Shown: piece after piece, positions 34,701-46,700 of the stretch
How positions within the stretch are numbered: position 1 is the stretch's first letter
Layout of the letters: every line of letters begins with the position of its first letter
Assembly: GCF_032854445.1 (NCBI RefSeq)
Contig: NC_088304.1
Location: 31,441,732 to 31,505,731, forward strand
Direction: 5' to 3'
Source: Liolophura sinensis
Taxonomy: Eukaryota > Mollusca > Polyplacophora > Chitonida > Chitonidae
Length of the DNA: 64,000 nt
Made by a program: the position numbers and the translations under genes
The notes under the pieces: model-generated
Database searches by the model: none
Told to the model about the DNA's origin: nothing
Seen by the model: only the letters and a program-made list of their open reading frames with translations

Positions 34701-37700
34701 TTGTCAGGCATGTGTACATGGCAGTTTCATGTGTACCACGTTCACATAAACAGATGAATCTGGTCATTGTCAGGCATATGTACATGGCAGTTTCATTTGT
34801 ACCACATTCACATAAACAGATGAATCTGGTCATTGTCAGGCTTGTGTACATGACAGTTTCATTTGTATCCCATTCACATAAACAAACAGATAAATCTGGT
34901 CATTGTCTGGTATGTGTACATGGCAGTTTCATTTGTACCACATTCACATAAACAGATGAATCTGGTCATTGTCAGGCTTGTGTACATGACAGTTTCATTT
35001 GTATCCCATTCACATAAACAAACAGATAAATCTGGTCATTGTCTGGTATGTGTACATGGCAGTTTCATTTGTACCACATTCACATAAACAGATGAATCTG
35101 GTCATTGTCAGGCATATGTACATGGCAGTTTCATGTGTACCACGTTCACATAAACAGATGAATCTGGTCATTGTCAGGCATATGTACATGGCAGTTTCAT
35201 GTGTACCACGTTCACATAAACAGATGAATCTGGTCATTGTCAGGCATATGTACATGGCAGTTTCATGTGTACCACATTCACATAAACAAACAGATAAATC
35301 TGGTCATTGTCTAATATGCTTACAATCACATGACAGTTTCATGTGTACCACATTCACATAAACAAACAGATAAATCTGGTCATTATCAGGCATATGTACA
35401 TGACAGTTTCATGTGTACCACTTTCACATGTATAAACAAACAGATAAATCTGGTGGTAATGTTTGTTCAGGTTGTTGCGTCCACCAAGGAGCTGATGAAG
35501 AGTGGTGAGCATAGGAAGGGCTGTCTCCGATGTCTGAGGAAAGCTTTCGCTCAAGGAACAGTCTACATTGACGCATTCTTAGGGTGAGTTAAGGGGGGAT
35601 AACTCCATTTGTTTTATATTAGGATGAGACCTGATGACACTAGTATAAAGATTTAAGTATGATTTCAGTTCAGTACTCTTTTGACCAACTTGCTGCGTGG
35701 ACCACACCCTGAAGTTGTCCAAATGGTTTTGTGCTTTGTGGTCAAATCTCATGACTGCCTTCAGGACAAAGAAGATATGGAAAACCAAGAATGTTGGTTT
35801 GCAATTATCATTCAGTAATGGTTGATCTGAGAAACAGCGTACATATGCATGTTGAGCCTGATTTGTGTTAAACATAGAATTATAAAACTATTATTTGGCA
35901 TATTGAATTACAGTGTAGCCTCGCTATAAGGTGCCTCTGTGTAGCGCAAAATCAAGTATAACACAAAATCAAGTATAAGACAACGCAGATGTTGCCCCCC
36001 AAATTTCTTAGTATGCTTCCATGTCAGAAGGCTTAAAGGGGAAATCACCACAGCTAAAACTTCAGACGGATAACAATTTTAACAAGAAATGTACGTAAAT
36101 ATCACGCCATCATGAGACTGTTCACATGTAAAATGGATCATGACATTTTAGGTCAAAAAGTTGAATATCATGGCAGTACGGGTAAAAAATAAGGGACTTT
36201 TTATGGATTATGAAGAGTGTGTTAATATTTGGTACGTTTTCTTGTGGGCAAGTCCAGTTTCCAACGTACAGAGATGACAGCGTTGTTGTTGCAATATCAC
36301 TTCCGCGTCAGTGCATGGCTGCGTCACGAGCACAGATTATAAGTGGCTGTGCTTCACTCCTCATAAAAGGATCCAAACTTGTACAGTTTCAGTTAATCTG
36401 TATAACTTTAATCAGATTATTGAATGGCTATAAAGCGAGGTGTGGAACTACAAGGGTAACACAAGATAATCCCATACGTCGAGATGTGACTTACTGTCAG
36501 TTTGACGTCTCTTGAGTTGACATGAACTCAATTTAAACATCTGAGAATGGCTTCTTAGTCACCACAAAATTCCCGGTTCCAAGCGGAAATCGTACACAAT
36601 TGCTGACAAGCTGTCGACAATTTCCCGTGTTAATGCCACGTGCTAAATTGCGGGAAGATATGGTGTGTCAGAATCCACTTCAAGAGCTTGGTTGAAGAGT
36701 GAGGAGGATCTGAAAGCATTGGTCGACACCTAAGATGAGTTCAGTGATTTGTCCAGGAAAAAAAAAACAGACAGCCTGACGACATGTTTACCTCTGCTCA
36801 AGGCAAGGAATCCTCTACATTTAAAGCCAGAGCTTTATTTGACGATTTCAGAAACAGCAGTTCGCCAAGTCTGCATTGCCTGGGAAAGTCGCTCTACACA
36901 CTGGGAATCAGCAACCTAATATCCTGCCGTCCTGAATTTAATCTCCTAAGAGATTTAATAATAATAAGAGATGGGGCATTACGATTAGCACCAAATCTTC
37001 AACTGCTGTATGCTGTAAGGTGTTACCAGACCAGTAACTTGCAACCAAATCTTATTCTAACAAGACTGCTGGGTTTAAGGCCCTGAAAAATCGCATCACA
37101 GTGTTATCTTGCGTGAACAAGACCGGTGATGTAAAGCTAAAACCGCTGTGCATGGGCATGTCCAAGTCTCCAAGATGTTTCAAGAACATAAATATGAACA
37201 GCCTCTCCATGACGTATGCAAACAGCCAGAAGGTTTGGATGACCAGTACATTGTTTGAGGAGTGGTTTTTCAACAGTTATGTGCCAGAGGAGAGGAATTA
37301 CCTGAAAGCTCAACACATGCTACCCAAAGCCATGCTGCTCCTAGACCAGTGTAAAAAACCAGAGTATATAACCATCGTAACTTATATTAAAACATCAAAT
37401 ATTCTTTCCTGTTCCGTGACACGGTCAGATGATTGGGTTAGCAACAGTCTGCAACTTTTACTGTGAGGAAAAATTTCGTGATCTGAAGGAAACTGATATG
37501 GAGTGCATTGCAGAACAGAGTTTTTAGTGGGTGAAGTATTTCATGGATGCGAGATTGTACATTCAGCTTGTGCATCAAGCATTCGACAAGATAAGTGGCA
37601 CTGTTTTGACCCGTGGTTGAGCAGATAGGCAGCTAGCTTCATGGGGTGATTACGACATACGTACTTATTTTGATCGTACTTGTCCATTAAGACATAGAGG

Positions 37701-40700
37701 TACTTACGTGTACATTTACCCTGCGTTGAGACTCAGGTGAGAAAAATCTCATGTATTTATGAAAAAGGGGCAATGGAAACACAGTTGACTAGCCACATTT
37801 TGCATGGACGAAGCGTAGTTAGAAGTCAAAGTCATGACTCGTAAACCCATACCATTTGTCATTTCATTATGGCTCGAAGTAGCGTATGAAGCGCACCAAA
37901 AGCTCTCCCCGAATGGGCGCTTTATAGCGAGGCTACCCTGTATCACAATGTATGTTTAGGAATGATATAATTGATTTTGAGAAATATTTTAGTAAACACT
38001 TTAGGTATACTTACTTTGTTGTTTGAGAAACAGATTTTCTGGAACAATTCAGAAAAATCAGATGAATAAAGATGAAAGAAAATGAATTGCAGAAATAATA
38101 CGGCATATTCCTTCAGAAATAACTGGAACAACTTTTGGAAGAAATTTAGAAAATGTTTATTTTCCTTCTTAATGTAGAAGTTAATAAGAATTTATATGTC
38201 TTTGTTAAAAAACTGATTGAATAACTTGAGTAGAAATGTTGGGAAAAAATATTTAGACATGGAAATAAAGACACATTTTGCAGAACAGATGAATAGTAAT
38301 ATTTGAAAATAGCGTAGAAAAGTTTTTTTTTTTTATTTGGCTTTACAGCGTAGAGAACAGCCTGCAGTGTTTGGTGGGGATATTGTCCGGTAGTGACAGC
38401 GACCTGCAGTTGGAGGCCGTCTGGTGCGTGACAAACATCGCGGCAGGAATGCACGACCATGCCATGTTGATCATCAAAAACGCAGCGCCCTACCTCATCA
38501 CATTCCTCAGCAGTAATAGTCCCGAGCTTCAGGTATCTCGTTAGTGTTAGTCCCCAACTTCATGTACATGTATCTCAGCAGTAATAGTCCTGAGTTTCAG
38601 GTGTCTCCACAGTAATAGTCCCCAGCTTCAGGTGTCTCAGCAGTAATAGTCCCGAGCTTCAGGTATCCCAGCAGTAATAGTCCCTAGCTTCAGATGTCTC
38701 AGCAGTAATAATCCCAAGCTTCAGGTATCTCAGCAGTAATAGTCCCCAGCTTCAGGTATCTCAGCAGTAATAGTCCCCAGCTTCAGGTATCTCAGCAGTA
38801 ATAGTCCCCAGCTTCAAATATCTTAGCAGTAATAGTCTCGAGTTTCAGATGTCTCAGCAGTAATAGTCCCCAGCTTCAGGTATCTCAGCAGTAATAGTCC
38901 CCAGCTTCAGGTATCTCAGCAGTAATAGTCACGAGCTTCAGGTATCCCAGCAGTAATAGCCCCTAGCTTCAGATGTCTCAGCAGTAATAATCCCCAGCTT
39001 CAAATATCTCAGCAGTAATAGTCCCCAGCTTCAGGTATCTCAGCAGTAATAGTCCCCAGCTTCAGGTATACCAGCAGTAATAGTCCCCAGCTTCAGGTAT
39101 CTCAGCAGTAATAATCCCTAGCTTCAGATGTCTCAGCAGTAATAATCCCAAGCTTCAGTTATCTCAGCAGTAATAGTCCCCAGCTTCAGGTATCTCAGCA
39201 GTAATAGTCCCCAGCTTCAGGTATCTCAGCAGTAATAGTGCCCAGCTTCAGGTATCTCAGCAGTAATAGTCCCCAGCTTCAGGTATTTCAGCAGTAATAG
39301 TCCCCAGCTTCAAATATCTCAGCAGTAATAGTCCCAAGCTTCAGGTATCTCAGCAGTAATAGTCCCCAGCTTCAGGTATCTCAGCAGTAATAGTCCCCAG
39401 CTTCAGGTATCTCAGCAGTAATAGTGCCCAGCTTCAGGTATCTCAGCAGTAATAGTCCCAAGCTTCAGTTATCTCAGCAGTAATAGTGCCCAGCTTCAGT
39501 TATCTCAGCAGTAATAGTGCCCAGCTTCAGGTATCTCAGCAGTAATAGTCCCCAGCTTCAGGTATACCAGCAGTAATAGTCCCCAGCTTCAGGTATCTCA
39601 GCAGTAATAATCCCTAGCTTCAGATGTCTCAGCAGTAATAATCCCAAGCTTCAGGTATCTCAGCAGTAATAGTCCCCAGCTTCAGGTATCTCAGCAGTAA
39701 TAGTCCCCAGCTTCAGGTATCTCAGCAGTAATAGTCCCCAGCTTCAGGTATCTCAGCAGTAATAGTGCCCAGCTTCAGTTATCTCAGCAGTAATAGTGCC
39801 CAGCTTCAGGTATCTCAGCAGTAATAGTCCCCAGCTTCAGGTATCTCAGCAGTAATAGTCCCCAGCTTCAGGTATCTCAGCAGTAATAGTGCCCAGCTTC
39901 AGGTATCTCAGCAGTAATAGTCCCCAGCTTCAGGTATTTCAGCAGTAATAGTCCCCAGCTTCAAATATCTCAGCAGTAATAGTCCCAAGCTTCAGATATC
40001 TCAGCAGTAATAGTCCCCAGCTTCAGGTATCTCAGCAGTAATAGTCCCCAGCTTCAGGTATCTCAGCAGTAATAGTCCCCAGCTTCAGGTATCTCAGCAG
40101 TAATAGTCCCAAGCTTCAGGTATCTCAGCAGTAATAGTGCCCAGCTTCAGTTATCTCAGCAGTAATAGTGCCCAGCTTCAGGTATCTCAGCAGTAATAGT
40201 CCCCAGCTTCAGGTATACCAGCAGTAATAGTCCCCAGCTTCAGGTATCTCAGCAGTAATAATCCCTAGCTTCAGGTATCTCAGCAGTAATAGTCCCAAGC
40301 TTCAGGTATTTCAGCAGTAATAGTCCCCAGCTTCAGGTATCTCAGCAGTAATAGTCCCCAGCTTCAGGTATCTCAGCAGTAATAGTCCCCAGCTTCAGGT
40401 ATCTCAGCAGTAATAGTGCCCAGCTTCAGTTATCTCAGCAGTAATAGTGCCCAGCTTCAGGTATACCAGCAGTAATAGTCCCCAGCTTCAGGTATCTCAG
40501 CAGTAATAGTCCCCAGCTTCAGGTATCTCAGCAGTAATAATCCCCAGCTTCAGGTATCTCAGCAGTAATAGTCCCCAGCTTCAGGTATCTCAGCAGTAAT
40601 AGTCCCCAGCTTCAGGTATCTCAGCAGTAATAGTCCCAAGCTTCAGGTATCTCAGCAGTAATAGTCCCCAGCTTCAGGTATCTCAGCAGTAATAGTCCCA

Positions 40701-43700
40701 AGCTTCAGGTATCTCAGCAGTAATAGTCCCCAGCTTCAGGTATCTCAGCAGTAATAGTCCCCAGCTTCAGGTATCTCAGCAGTAATAGTCCCCAGCTTCA
40801 GGTATCTCAGCAGTAATAATCCCAAGCTTCAGGTATCTCAGCAGTAATAGTCCCCAGCTTCAGGTATCTCAGCAGTAATGGTCCCCAGCTTCAAATATCT
40901 CAGCAGTAATAGTCCCCAGCTTCAGGTATCTCAGCAGTAATAATCCCAAGCTTCAGGTATCTCAGCAGTAATGGTCACCAGCTTCAGGTATCTCAGCAGT
41001 AATAGTCCCCAGCTTCAGGTATCTCAGCAGTAATAGTCCCCAGCTTCAGGTATCTCAGCAGTAATAGTCCCCAGCTTCAGGTATCTCAGCAGTAATAGTC
41101 CCAAGCAATTCATACAGAGAATATGTAGACCGGTTTTGTTCAGCCGTGTTGCTGCAAATATGCTATAAAGACAAATGGTGTTTTTGCCTTAATATGCAGT
41201 TTACAATATGTTCTTACTTATAAAAAGTTATCACAGTTGACGTCAAAACACTGTTTGGTAAAGACTACATAATTTCCAGACTGACTGCTTGGGCCCTTAG
41301 CAAAACTGTAGTTTAACACCATTTTTAGCTTTGAAGAAAAATGCTGAGAAGCACTCTAAGCTTAATGTGATGAAATGAAAAACATACTTTTCATTAAACC
41401 TGTAGAAGTTATTACTTATTTTTCGTTTGGTTTTGGATTGAAGATGTTAAATTCATGTTTCAGGGTCAGAGTGCCTGGGCCCTAGGGAACTTAGCTGGAG
41501 ACAGTCTGGAGTGTCGGGAAATCTTACAGGCTCAGGGTGTGATACAGCCACTGGTGAGACTGCTCAAGGTAAGCAGGAAGAACTCAGCTTTTCAAGGTGA
41601 AGGGAATAACTGCTAAGAAAGGCAAATTACCACAAAATGACTTGTAAAGGTGTATGGAGCGTTATTTTCAAGATAGTTTAATGTAATCTTGAGACGAATG
41701 AAAATGGCTGGGTTGAACAATATTAATTTATCTACTTGATTTGCCTTTTGTGTCTGAAATTGTGTAAAACTTGATGTATTTCAGTATGATAATTGTGTAC
41801 TTTTGTACAGAAAGAAATGAAAATATGTCATCTTTTGAAATTCTTCATTTTGTCTTCATCTAGTCTTCTATGGAAAGTACAGTACAATCTGCAGCATTTG
41901 CACTGGCCAACATCGCCAAAGACTCTGCCAAGGATATCAGGTAAGGAGACAAATGACAAGTGTGAAATACCACTCATAATAAGAGTGTTTTAACCTGAAA
42001 TAGACCACACTAGTCTGCTGTGCTGATCATGTGTTCAGAATGCTGTGGCTTGTTCCCCTTGGATTCTTGAATGTCGTGACATCTGAGAGGCCAGATTCAT
42101 TCATTTGAGTGTCACTGATGTCAAAAGTATTGTTACATTATTATTTAAAATGTAAATAGGTAATAGCCTGTTCACAACAGTTTCTGTGAAAATTGAAAGC
42201 CATAGGTTCACCTTTAGTCAACAGTGTCAGGTAATTGTGGCTTAAATTGAAGTGATGGTATTCATCATTGTGGTGGTTTGTGATGGTATTCATCATTGTG
42301 GTGGTTTGTGATGGTATTCATCATTGTAGTGGTTTGTGATGGTATTCATTGTGGTGGTTTGTGATGGTATTCATCATTGTAGTGGTTTGTGATGGTATTC
42401 ATCATGGTGGTGGTTTGTGATGGTATTCATCGTTATGGTGGTTTGTGGTGGTATTCATCGTTATGGTGGTTTGTGATGGTATTCATTATTGTGGTGGTTT
42501 GTGATGGTATTCATCATTGTGGTGGTTTGCGATGGTATTCATCGTTATGGTGGTTTGTGATGATATTCATCATTGTGGTGGTTTGTGATGGTATTCATCA
42601 TTATGGTGGTTTGTGATGGTATTCATCATTGTGGTGGTTTGTGATGGTATTCATCATTGTGGTGGTTTGTGATGGTATTCATCATTGTGGTGGTTTGTGA
42701 TGGTATTCATCATTGTGGTTTGTGATGGTATTCATCATTGTGGTGGTTTGTGCTGGTATTCAACATTGTGGCGCTTTATAATGGTACTTGTGACATTGTT
42801 TGTCCACAGCTCCATGGTAGAGGTTGGAATCATCCCCGAGATTGTGGCACATCTCAAGCCTGATCCTCACAACACACACAAGGTTCTGCAGGAGGTCGGG
42901 TGGATACTCACCTACATCTCAGCAAGGTATGAATCAGGTTACTGCGGTATTTGGGAAATGCCAATTCTGCTCTAACTGGGCCACTCTGATGCTCAGGTGC
43001 CCTTAAGCAGAAGCTAACGACTTTAGAACTGGCACAGGGTGAGGCAAAAAGACATCTGGCGTAGAATTAGGGTGGGGGCGAAGAATGGGGTTTTGCAGAT
43101 TTGTGCTCAATTTCTAACTGCCACAGCTCGAAGTGCTAGTTCAACATTGGCCTAAAGCATGGAATGTCTAGATTCAGCCACTCTCACGGTTTATCACAAT
43201 GCCGAAGTCATACAAATAAATGAAAATCAGTCCAACATGTTTCCATTGTCAGTGGTGACCACACAGAGGCTCTGATGAGTGCCGGGATCATGGACGTCCT
43301 CGTCCAACAGTTAATTCCCCTGACGACCGAAGAGCCCCACGATGCTGAGGTAAACATCCGTCATCGGAATGAGTATGGCTTAATGTTACATTATGCGTGT
43401 CTTTAAGGTTTCAATGAAACAGTTATCAGATATGGTCAACGTCAACAATATAACAGTTCACTCGAAGTATCTATACTATGATAGGCTTATGGGTGGATGA
43501 GAAGGTTTAACATACGTTGCAGCTGTTCTTAGTGTTGACTCCAATGTAAACATCTGGTATTGTTCTAATCAGTGACTGAGTATGGCTTAATGCTACATTA
43601 TGCGTGTCTTTAAGGTTTCAATGAAACAGTTATCAGATATGGTCAACGTCAACAATGTAACAGTTCACTCGAAGTATCTATACTATGATAGGCTTATGGG

Positions 43701-46700
43701 TGGATGAGAAGGTTTAACATACGTTGCAGCTGTTCTTAGTGTTGACTCCAATGTAAACATCTGGTATTGTTCTAATCAGTGACTGAGTATGGCTTAATGC
43801 TACATTATGTGTGTCTTTAAGGTTTCAATGAAACAGTTATCAGATATTGTCAACGTCAACAATATAACAGTTCACTCGAAGTATCTATACTATGATAGGC
43901 TTATGGGTGGATGAGAAGGTTTAACATACGTTGCAGCTGTTCTAAGTGTTGACTCCAATGTAAACATCTGTTATTGTTCTAATCAGTGACTGAGTATGGC
44001 TTAATGCTACATTATGCATGTCTTTAAGGTTTAAATAAAACAGTTATCAGATATTGTCAACGTCAACAATGTATCAGTTCACTCGAAGTATCTATACTAT
44101 GATAGGCTTATGGGTGGATGAGAAGGTTTAACATACGTTGCAGTTGTTCTAAGTGTTGACTCCAATGTAAACATGTGTTGTTGTTCTAATCAGTGACTCA
44201 CATGTTAACATTGGTTGATTTAGGCAATCACTGTAATGATAACATCTGTTGTTGTAGACGATGACTCCACAGTTAACATCTATTGTTGTAGACAATGACT
44301 ACACAGTTAACATCTGTTGTTGAAGGCGATGACTCCACAGTTAAAGGCAATGACTCCACAGTTAACATCTTTTGTTGTAGACGATGACTCCGCAGTTATC
44401 ATCTGTTGTAGATGAATACACCTGAGGCCATAACTCCACTGTTCTGATTATGATTCTCATTAACATTCTCATGCAAACATCTGATGTTGTTGTACGTGTG
44501 GGTAATGACTCCGCTGTTAACATCTGTTGTTGTTGTAGGCGATGACTCTGCTGTTAAATCTGTTGTTGTTGTGCATGTGGGTGATGACTCGGCTGTTAAC
44601 ATCTGTTGTTGTTGTAGGCGATGACTCCGCTGTTGACATCTTGCTGTTGTACATGTGGGTGATGACTCCACTGTTAACATCTTTTGTTGTTGTACATGTG
44701 GGTAATGACTCCGCTGTTAACATCTGTTGTTGTTGTAGGCGATGACTCCGCTGTTGACATCTTGCTGTTGTACATGTGGGTGATGGCTCCACTGTTAACA
44801 TCTTTTGTTGTTGTACATGTGGGTGATGACTCCACTGTTAACATCTGTTGTTGTTGTGCATGTGGGTGATGACTCCACTGTTGACATCTATTGTTGTACA
44901 TGTGGGGTATGACTCCACTGTATGCACCTGTCGTTTTTGCTGTAGGCGATGACTCCATTGCTAAGATCCCTGGGAAATCTCTGTGGGGGTCCAGATGAGA
45001 TCAGTAACAAGGCGTGTGAGAATGAAGCCCTGATCCCCGCCCTGGGGCGTTGTCTCAAATCCACACACAGACACATTAGACTGGAAACCCTCTGGGTGCT
45101 CTCCAACATGGCAGGTAAAGATTTACCTGTAGATGATATATACACCTTTTCTCTCCCCTCACCCCGAATGGCTTCATTTATTAAGATTGTGGAGCTTTTC
45201 TTTGGGTGAAATTGGTTGAGTGTTTTTAAGTATCTTTACAATTGTCGAGGAAACATTGTCCAGAAAATGTCCATTTCGGATCCCCCTTGTTTTTTTTAAA
45301 ACGGTGTGATGTCATTGGTGGTACCTATTATTCATGTTTTAAAAAATGTAGCAGTTGACACTCAGATACCTGTATATGAGCCAGGACCACTTTGATATCA
45401 ACCTAATGAAACCATAAATTTAATCAGCAAATGTGCGATTACAGCGGTAAATGAGTTGCTGTTTAATGAACCAAGTAATCAGTAAATTAACTTTTTTTAC
45501 AGGTGCTGTTCAGGTGTCTGAGGCCGTGATGGGGGGAGATTTGCTGCAGAGTGGAGTGGAGCAGTTGTCAGCTGCATACGATATCAAGTCAGAGGTAAGC
45601 AAAAGGGCAAAAATTCTTGTTACTCAAAGGCAAAGAACACACTAACATGAAGAACGTGTTGGTTGAAAGCCCATTAAATATTGTCCAGGAGAATAGTTTG
45701 ATTTTTTCTTTTTTAATATTTTTTGACCTGGTATAGTGCATTTAAAACTTTGGATTCTGCTGTGGGCTTTTCTAACCATACTGGGACTAGTGATGTTACT
45801 TCAGCTATTTGCCACTTGAGACACATAGATTACTATATTTCATCATTCAAAATGCATCTGCGTTTGGAGGATGGTGTTTCAAAAAGCTATTGTATGTGTT
45901 GAGCTCAGGGTTTGCATGCATGTACGCGTAAAGCACAATGACACAATGTCATCCTTGTGACCGTAAATTACGAAATTCCTGACTTCACGCCTCTTTTTTT
46001 GTTTTAGAATCTATGTAAGTTTAAATATTAACTTCATGTAATGAGCTGAAATTGCACCCATGTGCCCTCTACATGCTTTTGTATGCACCGCTTTACAGAT
46101 TCATACAGTGCTTTTTTTTTTGGTTCATACCTTAATGTTTCAATGTTTTCGTATAGCCAATGTTTTAGTATAGCCAATCCTCAAAAAAAAAAAAAAAAAA
46201 TTTCTTTTGTCTTTTTCACAGGCAATGTACTTCCTGTGTAATGTTGCACATCATGGCGCCCAGTTCTGCGAGGAACTGGTGAACCTCGGGGCGGTACCGA
46301 AGGTGATTCCCCTCCTCAAGTCACATGACGCAGAGCTCGTACACCTGGCTCTGGCGTTCTGCGAGATGATACTCAGGCTCACTAAGGAGGTAAACACAAC
46401 TTTTGATTCCAAACCAGTCTGTAGAAAATCAGCGGAGATATTTGGTGATATCAGGTGACTATCCCAGTGTTGTCACTTCCTTTATTATCTAATGAAGGGA
46501 AATGCAGAGGACAGCTTCAGTTCTGATAGACGATCTATCTGATAGTCAGAGCGTCATGACATAGCAAAGATTTTCCAAATGGTACTTGTTTGCTGCCTCA
46601 CATGGCACTCAGCACTGAGAGGGTAGAGCAAGGACTGGTTAGCCTGCTGTCAGTATAATGTGACTGGGTGGAGTGTCATGTCTGGTGTCTACGGCATGAT

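Noticed and set aside
34594-35361. ORFs of 74-120 codons with MNLVIVRHMYMAVSC-type repeats
   Set aside because: Open frames of the 66-bp intronic minisatellite in TMCO6 intron 2.
38506-41105. Possible CRISPR-like array (regular ~31-bp units)
   Set aside because: Head-to-tail identical units with no unique spacers, in a eukaryotic intron; it is a minisatellite.
44399-45145. ORFs rich in MLTVESSPTCTT and VVVVGDDSAV repeats
   Set aside because: Frames of the intron 8 repeats; the true exon 9 is defined by in-phase splice sites and armadillo sequence.
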